From positions 62,001 to 126,000 of the forward strand of contig JAJDNF010000030.1 in assembly GCA_022340805.1 (NCBI GenBank): DNA of 64,000 nucleotides. The letters run 5' to 3'. Below the pieces are notes generated by a model. The model did no database searches and had not been told where the DNA came from. It saw only the letters and a program-made list of their open reading frames with translations. A program made the translations under genes and the position numbers. This document shows, piece after piece, positions 17,074 to 26,512 of this stretch; within the stretch, counting starts at the first letter, position 1; every line of letters starts with the position of its first letter. Source of the stretch: Chromatiaceae bacterium (GTDB taxonomy: Bacteria > Pseudomonadota > Gammaproteobacteria > Chromatiales > Chromatiaceae).

Positions 17074-17472
17074 ATGAGTAATGACGTCCCAACCGATCTG
17101 AAGTACACCAAGTCGCACGAGTGGGTGCGGATGGACGACGATGGCATCGCTACCGTGGGCATCACCGATCATGCGCAGGAGCTGCTCGGCGACCTGGTGT
17201 TTATCGAGTTGCCAGAGGTCGGCACCGAGCTGGGTGCCGGTGCCGAGTGTGCCGTGGTCGAGTCCGTGAAGGCGGCGTCCGACGTGTACAGCCCGTTGAC
17301 CGGTGAGGTGGTCGAGGTCAACGAGGTGTTGGCCGATGCGCCCGAGACGATCAACCAGGACGCCTACGAGGAGGGCTGGATCTTCCGTATGCGCCTGGCC
17401 GCCCCGAATGAGCTCGATGCACTGATGGATGCCGACAGCTACGCGGAACACGCAGAATCCGACGAACACTGA
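17074..17472 (+). CDS. gcvH: Glycine cleavage system H protein
   Basis: 132 residues. GcvH carries the aminomethyl group on a lipoyl arm between the P, T and L proteins. The lipoylated lysine is K66 in [14 protein letters not shown]. The N-terminal [12 protein letters not shown] is the family start. I chose the ATG at 17074 because AGAGGA lies 9 bases upstream; an ATG at 17065 is directly against that site. It follows gcvT by 87 bases. Confidence 0.95.
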   Translation: MSNDVPTDLKYTKSHEWVRMDDDGIATVGITDHAQELLGDLVFIELPEVGTELGAGAECAVVESVKAASDVYSPLTGEVVEVNEVLADAPETINQDAYEEGWIFRMRLAAPNELDALMDADSYAEHAESDEH

Positions 17473-17543
17473 CCGCCTGCCGGCCGTGCGCAGCGCGGCC
17501 GGTATCGTCAGCCAAAGCAACCAGACCACGCACGGACCCCGTT

Positions 17544-18944
17544 ATGCCGTTTATCCCGCACACCGAAGAAGACGTCCGCCGCATGCTCGAGGTGATCGGC
17601 GTCGCCCGCATCGACGATCTGTTCGATGAAATCCCGGCGGACCTGCGTGCGCAGCCGTTGCAGCATGTCCCCGAAGGGATGTCGGAGATGGAGGTAACGG
17701 CGCTGCTGCAGGCGCGTGCCCGGGAGGATGGCCTGCCGGTGTGCTTCATCGGTGCCGGTGCCTACGACCACCATATACCCGCGGCGGTCTGGCAGATCGC
17801 CACCCGCGGCGAGTTCTACAGTGCCTATACCCCCTACCAGGCGGAGGCGAGCCAGGGCACCCTGCAGTTGCTGTACGAATATCAGTCGATGATGACGGCG
17901 CTGATGGCGATGGACGTGTCGAACGCCTCGTTGTACGACGGGGCCTCCGGCCTGGCCGAGGCCGTGCTGATGGCGGTGCGGGTCAATCGCAAGTCCAAGT
18001 CGAGGCGCATCCTGGTGCCGCGTTCGCTCAACCCGGCCTACCGCCAGACCGTGCATGCGATCGTGCGCAACCAGCAGATCGAGTTGGTCGAGGTGCCGTT
18101 CGATGCAGCGACCGGGCGCACCGACATGGCGGCGCTGGAGGCGCACGCGGGCACGGACTGCGCGGCGCTGGTGATCCCGCAGCCGAACTTTTTCGGCGTG
18201 CTCGAGGACGTCGATGCGCTGACCGCGTTCGCGCATGCCAACAACATGCTGGCGATCGCGGTGGTCAACCCAGTGGCGATGGCGGTGTTGAGGCCGCCCG
18301 GCGAATGGGCGGGGCAGGGTGCCGACATCGCCTGCGGTGAGGGTCAGCCGCTGGGCGCCCCTTTATCCTCTGGTGGGCCGTATTTCGGCTTCATGTGCTG
18401 CAAGCAGGAGATGGTGCGCCAGATGCCGGGCCGCATCATCGGCAAGACCGTCGACCTGGAGGGCAAGGCCGGTTACACCTTGACCCTGCAGGCGCGCGAA
18501 CAGCACATCCGGCGCTCCAAGGCCACGTCGAACATCTGTACCAACCAGGGGCTGCTGGTGACCGCCGCGACTATTCACATGGCATTGCTCGGCGGCGAGG
18601 GCCTGGCGCGCGTCGCGGCAAGTTGCCACGCCAATACCGTCGACCTGCTCGGCCGCCTCACTACGATCGACGGCGTCGAGCGCCTGTTCGACGGTCCGGT
18701 GTTCCACGAGGGGGTATTGCGTCTGGCCGCGCCGGCGCCTGACATATTGCGGTCGCTTGCCGCGCACAATGTGCTTGGTGGTTACGACCTCGCGCATGAC
18801 TATCCCGAACTCGGCAGCGCCATTCTGGTGTGCGCTACCGAACTGCGCACATCGTCCGACCTGGACGAATACGCGACCAAATTGGCACGCATAATGGCGG
18901 CGCGCAGCCAGGCGAAATGCCCGGTCGAGCCCAAATTCAACTGA
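17544..18944 (+). CDS. gcvPA: Glycine dehydrogenase (decarboxylating) subunit 1
   Basis: 466 residues: the N-terminal half of the P protein, encoded separately (two-subunit form). With GcvPB it decarboxylates glycine and transfers aminomethyl to lipoyl-GcvH. Family motifs: [18 protein letters not shown] at the start, [21 protein letters not shown] near 95-115, and [11 protein letters not shown] near 323-333. The start ATG matches the family N-terminus. The two-subunit layout differs from the single long GcvP of E. coli. Confidence 0.95.
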   Translation: MPFIPHTEEDVRRMLEVIGVARIDDLFDEIPADLRAQPLQHVPEGMSEMEVTALLQARAREDGLPVCFIGAGAYDHHIPAAVWQIATRGEFYSAYTPYQAEASQGTLQLLYEYQSMMTALMAMDVSNASLYDGASGLAEAVLMAVRVNRKSKSRRILVPRSLNPAYRQTVHAIVRNQQIELVEVPFDAATGRTDMAALEAHAGTDCAALVIPQPNFFGVLEDVDALTAFAHANNMLAIAVVNPVAMAVLRPPGEWAGQGADIACGEGQPLGAPLSSGGPYFGFMCCKQEMVRQMPGRIIGKTVDLEGKAGYTLTLQAREQHIRRSKATSNICTNQGLLVTAATIHMALLGGEGLARVAASCHANTVDLLGRLTTIDGVERLFDGPVFHEGVLRLAAPAPDILRSLAAHNVLGGYDLAHDYPELGSAILVCATELRTSSDLDEYATKLARIMAARSQAKCPVEPKFN

Positions 18945-19006
18945 GCCGGAGCGAGACCGGCCCCGCGCAAGCGGCAAACCCGAACAGACCCAACAGGAGA
19001 AGCGAG

Positions 19007-19507
19007 ATGGCACAGGTAACCCTGCAAGGATCCCCGGTGAACACCAACGGCGAGCTGCCGGCGGTGGGCAGTGTGGCGCCCGATTTCCGCCTGGTCGATG
19101 GCGAGCTCAATGACGTCGGCCTGGCCGACTTTGCCGGCAAGAAGAAGCTGATCAGCATCGTGCCCAGCCTGGATACCCCGACCTGCGCCACCTCGACCAA
19201 GGTGTTCAACCAGCGCCTCGGCGGGCGCAGCGACGTGGTGGTGCTGGTGGTGTCGGCCGACTTGCCGTTCGCCCAGGGCCGTTTCTGCCAGGCGGAGGGC
19301 ACCGCGGACGTGAAGACCCTGTCGATGATGCGCTCGCGCAACTTCGCCAAGGACTACGGGATGCTGATCGTGGACAGCCCGCTGGCCGGCATCACCGCGC
19401 GTGCCGCGCTGGTCCTGGATGCCGACAACAAGGTGCTGTACACCGAGCTGGTCGGCGAGATCGGTGACGAGCCGGACTACGACGCGGCGATCGCGGCACT
19501 GGGCTGA
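19007..19507 (+). CDS. tpx: Thiol peroxidase (atypical 2-Cys peroxiredoxin)
   Basis: 166 residues, the normal Tpx length. It reduces lipid and organic hydroperoxides using thioredoxin. Peroxidatic Cys60 lies in [15 protein letters not shown] and resolving Cys94 in GRFCQAEG, the Tpx pattern. AGGAGA at 18995-19000 supports the ATG at 19007. It sits between gcvPA and gcvPB on the same strand with a 62-base gap before it and 130 bases after, so it is probably read from the gcv transcript. Confidence 0.95.
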   Translation: MAQVTLQGSPVNTNGELPAVGSVAPDFRLVDGELNDVGLADFAGKKKLISIVPSLDTPTCATSTKVFNQRLGGRSDVVVLVVSADLPFAQGRFCQAEGTADVKTLSMMRSRNFAKDYGMLIVDSPLAGITARAALVLDADNKVLYTELVGEIGDEPDYDAAIAALG

Positions 19508-19637
19508 ACGCCGGGAAAGCGAAGCGCTTCTTACGCCAGGCTCCGCAAGCCGGCGCGGCCGATTCCGTGCGGAACCGGCAGTGGCCGCTGCGATGCGGGG
19601 CGTCCATCGCGTTGCAACCTCGAGGCAGATTGAGACC

Positions 19638-21083
19638 ATGCTGATTTACGAACAATCCCGGCCCGGTCGGCGGGCCTTCGCCCAGGCGCCGAAGCAGCGG
19701 CCGGCACTCGACGGTATTCCGTCCGAGCTGCTGCGCGGTGCGCCGCCGGCACTGCCCGAGGTGTCGGAGATGGACGCGGTCCGTCACTATACGCGCCTGT
19801 CGCAGAAGAACTTCTCGATCGATACTCAATTCTATCCCTTGGGCTCGTGCACGATGAAGTACAACCCGCGCGCCTGCAATTCGCTGGCGATGCTGCCCGG
19901 CCTGATCGGCCGCCACCCGCACGCGCCCGCCTCGCACAGCCAGGGCTTCCTGGCCTGCATGTTCGACCTGCAGGAGATGCTCAAGGACGTGACCGGCATG
20001 CGGCGGGTATCGCTGGTGCCGGCGGCGGGGGCACAGGGCGAGTTTGCCGGCGTGGCGATGATCCGCGCCTATCACGAGGCGCGGGGCGACAAAGGGCGTA
20101 ACGAGATCATCGTGCCGGATGCGGCCCACGGTACCAATCCGGCGACCGCGGTAATGTGCGGCTACAAGGTGCGCGAGATTCCGACCCTGGACGACGGGGA
20201 TGTCGACGTCGAGGCGCTCAAGGGCGTGCTTGGTCCGCAGACTGCCGGGATCATGCTGACCAATCCGTCGACGCTGGGCGTGTTCGAGCGCAAGATCACC
20301 GAGATCGCGCGTCTGGTGCATGAGGCCGGCGGCCTGTTGTACTACGACGGTGCCAACCTGAATGCGATTCTCGGCAAGGTACGGCCCGGTGACATGGGCT
20401 TCGACGTGATCCACATGAACCTGCACAAGACCTTCTCCACCCCACACGGCGGTGGCGGGCCGGGTGCCGGCCCGGTAGGTGTCAGCGAACGCCTGGTGCC
20501 GTTTCTGCCGGTGCCGATGGTCGGGTTCGACGGCCACGACTATAACTGGCTGACCGCAAAGGAATGCCCGCAGACGATCGGTAAGCTGTCGGCCTTTGCC
20601 GGCAACGCCGGGGTCCTGTTGCGTGCCTATATCTATGCCCGCATGTTGGGCCGCGAGGGCATGGCACGGGTAGCGGAGTATGCAACCCTGAATGCGAACT
20701 ACCTGGCCAAGCGACTGAGTGATGCAGGCTTCGATCTGGCCTACCCGCGGCGGCGCGCGACGCACGAGTTCATCGTGACGCTCAGGCGCCAGGCCAAGGA
20801 GCTCGACGTCTCGGCGATGGATTTCGCCAAGCGCCTGCTCGACCTTGGCTACCATGCGCCGACCACCTATTTCCCGCTGCTGGTGCCCGAATGCCTGCTG
20901 ATCGAACCTACCGAGACCGAGGCGATGGATGCCCTGGACGGTTTTGTCGAGGCAATGGTCAGGATCAAGGGCGAGGCCGAGGCCACCCCCGAGGTGGTCA
21001 AGACCGCGCCGCACACGCTGCCGGTGCGGCGTCTCGACGACGTGCGCGCGGCGCGCGAGCTCGACCTGCGCTGGCAGGCGTGA
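19638..21083 (+). CDS. gcvPB: Glycine dehydrogenase (decarboxylating) subunit 2
   Basis: 481 residues: the PLP-bearing half of the P protein. The PLP lysine is K264 in [17 protein letters not shown]. Other motifs: [19 protein letters not shown] near 56-74 and [12 protein letters not shown] near 128. The ATG at 19638 gives the expected N-terminus ([12 protein letters not shown]); the frame extends upstream over the tpx end without meaning. Last gene of the gcv cluster; no lipoamide dehydrogenase gene (gcvL/lpd) is in the window. Confidence 0.95.
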   Translation: MLIYEQSRPGRRAFAQAPKQRPALDGIPSELLRGAPPALPEVSEMDAVRHYTRLSQKNFSIDTQFYPLGSCTMKYNPRACNSLAMLPGLIGRHPHAPASHSQGFLACMFDLQEMLKDVTGMRRVSLVPAAGAQGEFAGVAMIRAYHEARGDKGRNEIIVPDAAHGTNPATAVMCGYKVREIPTLDDGDVDVEALKGVLGPQTAGIMLTNPSTLGVFERKITEIARLVHEAGGLLYYDGANLNAILGKVRPGDMGFDVIHMNLHKTFSTPHGGGGPGAGPVGVSERLVPFLPVPMVGFDGHDYNWLTAKECPQTIGKLSAFAGNAGVLLRAYIYARMLGREGMARVAEYATLNANYLAKRLSDAGFDLAYPRRRATHEFIVTLRRQAKELDVSAMDFAKRLLDLGYHAPTTYFPLLVPECLLIEPTETEAMDALDGFVEAMVRIKGEAEATPEVVKTAPHTLPVRRLDDVRAARELDLRWQA

Positions 21084-21173
21084 ACGGGCGGTGGTCGCCC
21101 GTGCGGCCCCGGCCGCTGCCGCATCGAGTGGTCGGTCCCGCGACTGCGCCGGACGTGTGGCCGATCGGTCCAG

Positions 21174-21548
21174 ATGTCTGAGTTCAATCAGACTGGTGGT
21201 CTGATCCGGATCCTGCGGGCCGTCGGTTATTCGCTCGCCGGATTTCGTGCCTGCTATCGGCACGAGGCCGCGTTTCGCCAGGAGGTCCTGCTCGCGCTGC
21301 TGCTGATTCCGCTGGGTCTGTGGCTCGGTGACGGCGGTGCCGAGCAGGCACTGCTGGTCGGCAGCTGGATCCTGGTGATGATCGTCGAGCTGCTCAATTC
21401 GGCGATCGAGGCCACGGTCGACCGCTTCGGTCCGGAACACCACAAGCTATCGGGCCGGGCCAAGGACATCGGCTCGGCCTCGGTATTCCTGGCGATCAGC
21501 CTGGCGGCCGCGGTGTGGGCGCTGATCCTGTTGCCTCCGCTGATCTGA
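21174..21548 (+). CDS. dgkA: Diacylglycerol kinase
   Basis: 124 residues with three transmembrane helices (about 35-50, 55-75, 97-118). DgkA phosphorylates diacylglycerol to phosphatidic acid, recycling lipid released during envelope glycan synthesis. Catalytic-region motifs are visible: N-terminal FRACYRHEAAFRQE and VELLNSAIEATVDR with the key Glu residues. It stands alone on the plus strand between gcvPB and the YedI-like gene. Confidence 0.95.
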   Translation: MSEFNQTGGLIRILRAVGYSLAGFRACYRHEAAFRQEVLLALLLIPLGLWLGDGGAEQALLVGSWILVMIVELLNSAIEATVDRFGPEHHKLSGRAKDIGSASVFLAISLAAAVWALILLPPLI

Positions 21549-21683
21549 CAGACCCGGCGGCAGACGCGAGCGGCCGCGATCGCGCACCTCCACAGGGCCG
21601 CGCGGCGATGCGCGGGGCCAGGTCCCACGGCCCTGCCGGTTCGTTCTATCATGCCAGGCGTAACCATCTTCGGAACGGAACTC

Positions 21684-22637
21684 ATGGCCGGCTCAAGTCT
21701 GCTCGCGCTGATCGACGATATCGCCACGGTGCTGGACGATATTTCCATGATGACCAAGCTCGCCGCGAAGAAGACGGCCGGCGTGCTCGGCGACGATCTG
21801 GCCCTCAACGCCCAGCAGGTTTCCGGGGTGCGCGCCGAGCGCGAACTGCCGGTGGTGTGGGCAGTGGCGCTGGGGTCGCTGAGGAACAAGGCGATACTGG
21901 TTCCGGCCGCGCTGGCCATCAGCGCCGTGGCGCCCTGGGCCATCACGCCATTGCTGATGCTGGGTGGCGCCTACCTGTGCTTCGAGGGCTTCGAGAAGCT
22001 GGCCCACGGGTTTCTGTCCCGGGACACGGAAGACGAGCAGCACCACGCGCAACTGACCAGCGCCCTGCGCGACCCTAGCGCCGATATGAAGGCGCTGGAG
22101 CGAGACAAGATCCAGGGCGCCATCCGCACCGATTTCATCCTCTCTGCCGAGATCATCGTGATCACGCTGGGCACGGTGGCCGATGCGGCTTTTGGCGCCC
22201 GGCTCGCAGTGTTGGTCGGCATCGCAATCGTAATGACGGTTGGGGTCTATGGCCTGGTCGCCGGGATCGTGAAGCTGGACGATGCCGGACTCTGGCTCAT
22301 TGCACGCGACGGGGAGGGTCGCTGGCGCGACCTGCAGCGTTGGCTGGGTCGGCAGATACTGGCGGCTGCACCGCGATTCATGCGCGCACTGTCGGTCGTC
22401 GGTACCGCCGCGATGTTTCTGGTCGGCGGTGGCATCCTGGTCCACGGCCTGCCGTGGATGCACCAGTTGGTTCAGGGATTCACCGATGGGGCGCACGCGA
22501 TTCCGGGCGTGGGCGCGGTGCTCGCGGGTATCACACCGACCTTGCTGAACGGTTTGACGGGGGTGCTCGCCGGCGCGCTGGTGCTGGTGGTCGTGACCGG
22601 TGGGCAATGGATATGGCAGCGCGTGCGGTCCGACTAG
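21684..22637 (+). CDS. YedI-like inner-membrane protein (DUF808)
   Basis: 317 residues with several predicted membrane helices. The N-terminus [20 protein letters not shown] and [20 protein letters not shown] closely follow E. coli YedI (DUF808). Function is unknown; the family is widespread in proteobacteria. I chose the ATG at 21684, which matches YedI, over an ATG at 21651. It converges on the SoxXA-binding-like gene, with a perfect palindrome between them. Confidence 0.9.
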   Translation: MAGSSLLALIDDIATVLDDISMMTKLAAKKTAGVLGDDLALNAQQVSGVRAERELPVVWAVALGSLRNKAILVPAALAISAVAPWAITPLLMLGGAYLCFEGFEKLAHGFLSRDTEDEQHHAQLTSALRDPSADMKALERDKIQGAIRTDFILSAEIIVITLGTVADAAFGARLAVLVGIAIVMTVGVYGLVAGIVKLDDAGLWLIARDGEGRWRDLQRWLGRQILAAAPRFMRALSVVGTAAMFLVGGGILVHGLPWMHQLVQGFTDGAHAIPGVGAVLAGITPTLLNGLTGVLAGALVLVVVTGGQWIWQRVRSD

Positions 22638-22757
22638 ATCAACGAGTCCCAGGCACGGCCGTGGTCCCGCCGGCAGTCCTGGCGCACACCGGACGGCAGA
22701 TGATTTGCAGCGCAGATGGCCGCTCGGTCGGGTCGACCGCTACAGCAGCCGGCCACG

Positions 22758-22789
22758 AGACAGCCCCGCTGTGCACAGCGGGGCTGTCT
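22758..22789. terminator. Perfect 32-bp palindrome between convergent genes
   Basis: AGACAGCCCCGCTGTG is followed at once by its exact reverse complement. It lies between the ends of the YedI-like gene (plus) and the SoxXA-binding-like gene (minus). A strong hairpin on either strand could end both transcripts, but neither side has a good T-tract. Confidence 0.6.
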
Positions 22790-22807
22790 GGCGAACCGCC
22801 GGCGCAC

Positions 22808-23122
22808 TCAGTTATAGAGGTATTTCGGATTGCCGGCGTTGATCTGGCTGGCGGCCTGCTCCTTGCCGAGCATGCCCTGGGCCTCGGCCTTTTTCGCCAG
22901 CTCGACGGCATTGCCGAAATTGCCCTCTTCCGCGGCCTTCTCGGCAGCGCCGATCATGTCGCCGGTGTCACGCCATTCGCCACCCACGGCGGCAGCCTCC
23001 TTCTGGGCAGCCTTGGCGGCGCCGATCGCGGCCTCGGCTTCGGCCTTGTCGGCCGCGGACACCGTGCCCACGACCATAAGGCCCCCGATCAGGATGGCCA
23101 GCATCGATTTCTTGATTAGCAT
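22808..23122 (-). CDS. SoxXA-binding-like periplasmic protein
   Basis: 104 residues. Signal peptide 1-23 (KKSMLAILIGGLMVVGTVSA). The mature part is Ala/Glu/Lys-rich and helical, with GGEWRDTG at 47-54 followed by EEGNFGNAVELAKKAEAQG, the pattern of SoxXA-binding (SoxK/SAXB-type) proteins in thiosulfate oxidisers. Such proteins bind and stimulate the SoxXA cytochrome that starts thiosulfate oxidation. No sox genes are in the window, so the assignment rests on family resemblance. GGAGG lies just before the ATG. Confidence 0.6.
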   Translation of the reverse strand: MLIKKSMLAILIGGLMVVGTVSAADKAEAEAAIGAAKAAQKEAAAVGGEWRDTGDMIGAAEKAAEEGNFGNAVELAKKAEAQGMLGKEQAASQINAGNPKYLYN

Positions 23123-23335
23123 GGGATTCCTCCACTTCTCTGGTTTTGTTTATGAATTGGCGGCAGCAGTCCGCGACGCACCCGGGTGGCTGGTCAGCCT
23201 GCGACTTGGCCAGATAAAGTGCGCTTACGGTACCATCTCGCTGCACTTCGCGCACCAGGCCATCGGGCCCGCTCGCGGTCGGGGTCAACAGCGCAGATAT
23301 GGCGCAAAAATTCGAAAAACTCAAGGATCCGTCCG

Positions 23336-24268
23336 ATGTCAGCATTGATCTGCGGTTCGATGGCCTTCGACACCATCATGGTGTTTCAGGACCAGTTCAA
23401 GAATCATATCCTTCCCGACCAGGTACATATCCTGAACGTGTCCTTTCTGGTCCCCGAGATGCGGCGCAACTTCGGCGGTTGCGCCGGCAATATCGCGTTC
23501 AACCTGCACCTGCTGGGTGGTGACGGGCTGCCGATGGGCACCGTCGGCAGCGATTTCGGCCCCTATGCCACGTGGCTGGACCGGCATGGCATCCGCCGCG
23601 ATGGTCTGCGCGAGATCGGCGGCAGCTACACTGCGCAGGCGTACATCACGACCGATCAGGACGACAATCAGATCACCGCTTTTCACCCGGGGGCGATGAA
23701 TTTTTCGCACGAGAATCGCGTCGACGACATCGATGGCGTGAAAATCGGCATGGTCTCGCCGGATGGACGACAGGGCATGATCGACCATGCCGAGCAGTTC
23801 GCCGAGGCGGATATCCCGTTCATCTTCGATCCGGGCCAGGGCATGCCGATGTTCGACGACACGGACCTCAACCGTTTCGTCGCGCAGGCCACCTGGTTGG
23901 CGTTCAACGACTACGAGGCCAAGCTGATGCAGGAGCGCACCGGCAAATCGCCGCAACAGCTTGCACGTGAGGTCGAGGCCGTGATCGTCACCCGCGGCGG
24001 TCAGGGCTCCACCATCTATGCTGAGGGCAAGGAGATCGAGATCCCGCTGGCGCCGGCCAAGCATCTCGCCGACCCCACCGGCTGTGGCGATGCCTACCGC
24101 GCAGGGCTGCTGTACGGGTTGCAGAACGGGCTGGACTGGGAACTGACCGGGCGCATCGCCTCGCTGCTGGGCGCGATCAAGATCGAGCACGCCGGCACAC
24201 AGAACCATGCGCTGAACCGTGCCGATTTCGACGCGCGTTTCCGCGAGACCTTCGGATTCTCTCTGTAG
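23336..24268 (+). CDS. PfkB-family sugar/nucleoside kinase
   Basis: 310 residues. Ribokinase fold: N-terminal ALICGSMAFDTIMVF, the glycine-rich NFGGCAGNIAFNLHLLGG (41-58), and the C-terminal signature DPTGCGDAYRAG, with the catalytic Asp in GCGD. The closest annotated type is the adenosine kinase/carbohydrate kinase group; the substrate cannot be fixed. AAGGA at 23322-23326 supports the ATG at 23336. It precedes moeA by 27 bases and may share its transcript. Confidence 0.88.
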   Translation: MSALICGSMAFDTIMVFQDQFKNHILPDQVHILNVSFLVPEMRRNFGGCAGNIAFNLHLLGGDGLPMGTVGSDFGPYATWLDRHGIRRDGLREIGGSYTAQAYITTDQDDNQITAFHPGAMNFSHENRVDDIDGVKIGMVSPDGRQGMIDHAEQFAEADIPFIFDPGQGMPMFDDTDLNRFVAQATWLAFNDYEAKLMQERTGKSPQQLAREVEAVIVTRGGQGSTIYAEGKEIEIPLAPAKHLADPTGCGDAYRAGLLYGLQNGLDWELTGRIASLLGAIKIEHAGTQNHALNRADFDARFRETFGFSL

Positions 24269-24295
24269 ACCGCATCCTTACCGAGGAGGTCAAGG

Positions 24296-25537
24296 TTGTC
24301 TGAGTTGAGTTGTACACCGACGTTGGACGGGTTGCTGTCCTACGAAGACGCAGTGGACCAGCTGGTCGCTGCCGCGCGGCCGATCACGGAGCGGCAAAAG
24401 GTCGGTCTGCGCGATGCGCTTGGCTGGGTGCTGGCCGAGCCGGTGGTGAGTGCTATCGACGTACCGGGCTGGGACTACAGCGCGATGGACGGTTACGCGG
24501 TGCGCGCAGCTGAGTGTGCTGTGTCGGGCACGCTCCTGCCGGTGTCGCAACGCCTGCCCGCAGGGGTGTCGCCGCAGCCGCTCCGGCCGGGTACCGCGGC
24601 ACGCATCTTCACCGGGGCGCCGATACCCGAGGGTGCCGACGCGGTGGTCATGCAGGAGGTCTGCGAGGCGCTGGACGGGCAGGTGCGCATCAATGCCCGG
24701 GTACCGTCCGGCGATAATATCCGCCGGCGTGGCGAGGACATCCGCGCCGGCGTCGAGGTGATCGCGTCCGGCACGCGCCTGCTGCCGCAGCATCTCGGCC
24801 TGGCCGCCTCGGTCGGCGTCGCGGGATTCAGCGTTTGCCGCAGGCCGCGGGTCGCGCTGTTTGCCAGCGGCGATGAGCTGATCATGCCCGGCCAACCGCT
24901 TGCGCCGGGCAAGATCTACAATTCCAACCTGTTCACCGCGACCGGCCTGCTGCAGGCGCTCGGCTGCGAGGTGATCGAACTGGGCATCGTCGAGGACACC
25001 CTCGCGGCGACCGAGGCGGCGCTTGCCAGCGCCGCGGCACAGGCCGACCTGGTGCTGGCCTCCGGTGGAGTCTCGGTCGGCGAGGAGGACCACGTCAAAC
25101 CCGCGGTGGAGGCGCTCGGCTCGTTGGACCTGTGGAAGATCGCGATCCGCCCGGGCAAGCCGGTCGCGTTCGGCCATGTCGATGGCACACCGTTCATCGG
25201 CTCGCCCGGCAACCCGGTGTCGCTGTTCGTGACCTTCCTGCTGTTCGTTCGGCCGTTCCTGCTGCGCCTGCAGGGCAGGCCGGACTGGCGTATCCAGCCG
25301 ATGCTGGCGAAGGCCGATTTCGACTGGCCAAAGCCTGACAAGCGGCGTGAGTTCCAGCGCGCGCGCATCGATTTCGACGCGCGCGGCGCAGGCCGGCTCA
25401 GTGTTCATCCGAGTCGATCTTCGGGTGTCCTGAGCTCGGTAACCTGGGCCAATGGTCTGGTCGTGATCCCGGAGGGTGGTGTGCTGCGGCGCGGCGACGA
25501 GGTGGCCTTCCTACCCTTTAGTGAGCTGCTGACATGA
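24296..25537 (+). CDS. moeA: Molybdopterin molybdenumtransferase
   Basis: 413 residues. MoeA inserts molybdate into adenylylated molybdopterin. Motifs: the N-terminal SYEDAVDQLVAAARPI, AMDGYAVRA near 64, GDNIRRRGEDI near 140, ASGDELIMPG near 184, ASGGVSVGEEDHVKPAV near 245 and GSPGNPVS near 302. The start is TTG at 24296 with an excellent GAGGAGGT site (24282-24289); no ATG is suitable. Its stop overlaps the moaD ATG. Confidence 0.94.
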   Translation: MSELSCTPTLDGLLSYEDAVDQLVAAARPITERQKVGLRDALGWVLAEPVVSAIDVPGWDYSAMDGYAVRAAECAVSGTLLPVSQRLPAGVSPQPLRPGTAARIFTGAPIPEGADAVVMQEVCEALDGQVRINARVPSGDNIRRRGEDIRAGVEVIASGTRLLPQHLGLAASVGVAGFSVCRRPRVALFASGDELIMPGQPLAPGKIYNSNLFTATGLLQALGCEVIELGIVEDTLAATEAALASAAAQADLVLASGGVSVGEEDHVKPAVEALGSLDLWKIAIRPGKPVAFGHVDGTPFIGSPGNPVSLFVTFLLFVRPFLLRLQGRPDWRIQPMLAKADFDWPKPDKRREFQRARIDFDARGAGRLSVHPSRSSGVLSSVTWANGLVVIPEGGVLRRGDEVAFLPFSELLT

Positions 25538-25782
25538 TCCGGGTACTGTATTTTGCGAGTCTGAGGGATCGCCTGGGGCGGGCCGACGAGACGCTGTCCG
25601 AACGCCCCGCCACGGTGGCCGAATTGCGCGCCGCATTGGTCGCACGCGGCGGCATCTGGGGCGATGTGTTCGCCGATGGCCAGCGCGTGCTCGCGGCGGT
25701 CAACCAGGAGATGGCCAGCGCCGAACAGGTTCTCAACGAGGGCGACGAGGTCGGGTTTTTTCCACCGGTGACCGGTGGCTGA
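25534..25782 (+). CDS. moaD: Molybdopterin synthase sulfur-carrier subunit
   Basis: 82 residues, ubiquitin fold, ending in the required Gly-Gly (PPVTGG) that is thiocarboxylated to donate sulfur to the pterin. The N-terminal IRVLYFASLRDRLGRADE is typical. The ATG overlaps the moeA stop (ATGA); moaE follows after 19 bases. Confidence 0.94.
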   Translation: MIRVLYFASLRDRLGRADETLSERPATVAELRAALVARGGIWGDVFADGQRVLAAVNQEMASAEQVLNEGDEVGFFPPVTGG

Positions 25783-25801
25783 GTCGATGCGGGGGTAACT
25801 T

Positions 25802-26266
25802 ATGGACGTCGAGATCCGGGTGCAGGACACTCCGCTGGATGCGCTGGCCGAGACAGCGCCGGTGTTCGCGGGCCGCCCCTCGGTGGGCGGCGTGGTCAGT
25901 TTCATCGGCCTGATGCGCGATATCAACCACGGCGATGCGGTCAACAGCATGACCTTGGAGCACTATCCCGGGATGACCGAGAAGGCATTGGCGGCGATCG
26001 TCGACGAGGCGGGCCGGCGCTGGGATCTTCAGGGCGTGCGCGTGCTGCATCGGGTCGGCGAGATCAGGCCGCAGGATCCGATCGTGTTGGTCGCGGTGGC
26101 CAGCGCGCATCGCGGCGAGGCATTCCGCGCATGCGAGTTCATCATCGACTACCTGAAGACCCGGGCCCCGTTCTGGAAGCGCGAGCAGACCGCGGACGGT
26201 GGCACGCGCTGGGTCGAGGCGCGCGCCAGCGATGAGCATGCCGCGGCCGGTTGGGGTGAACCGTAA
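25802..26266 (+). CDS. moaE: Molybdopterin synthase catalytic subunit
   Basis: 154 residues. MoaE with two MoaD converts precursor Z (cPMP) to molybdopterin. Motifs: VGGVVSFIGLMRD, the MTLEHYPGMTEKAL region and AVASAHRGEAFRACEFIIDYLK, with the conserved lysine segment TRAPFWKRE. Third gene of moeA-moaD-moaE; a molybdoenzyme elsewhere in the genome (for example sulfite dehydrogenase or nitrate reductase) is implied. Confidence 0.94.
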   Translation: MDVEIRVQDTPLDALAETAPVFAGRPSVGGVVSFIGLMRDINHGDAVNSMTLEHYPGMTEKALAAIVDEAGRRWDLQGVRVLHRVGEIRPQDPIVLVAVASAHRGEAFRACEFIIDYLKTRAPFWKREQTADGGTRWVEARASDEHAAAGWGEP

Positions 26267-26323
26267 CGTGACTCAAGGGAGCCGCATGCCCGGCCGCCAC
26301 AAAGGCTGGGAGGGGTGCAGTAG

Positions 26324-26512
26324 ATGACCTGGATTACGCGCAAGCGGGTTTGTCGAATATGCGGGGGCAGCGAACTGACCCGTTATCACCGCAGCCTGTG
26401 GATGCGCCTGTTCAAGCGTAGCCAGCTACTGCGCTGCCGCCAGTGCCGCTCAACCCTGCTTTGGCTGAGCGATGCGCAGCGCGGCGAGGATGTCAGTCCC
26501 GACCAGACCTGA
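26324..26512 (+). CDS. Small zinc-ribbon protein, function unknown
   Basis: 62 residues. Two CxxC pairs (C10/C13 and C38/C41) separated by a basic, aromatic stretch predict a zinc ribbon. GGGAGGGG about 10 bases upstream supports translation from the ATG. Its last 63 bases overlap, in antisense, the 3' end of the anti-sigma gene on the other strand. No family recognised. Confidence 0.6.
   Translation: MTWITRKRVCRICGGSELTRYHRSLWMRLFKRSQLLRCRQCRSTLLWLSDAQRGEDVSPDQT

Noticed and set aside
19392-21443. Minus-strand open frame over gcvPB and dgkA (683 residues)
   Set aside because: Arg/His/Gly-rich antisense frame with no motifs; spans two well-supported genes.
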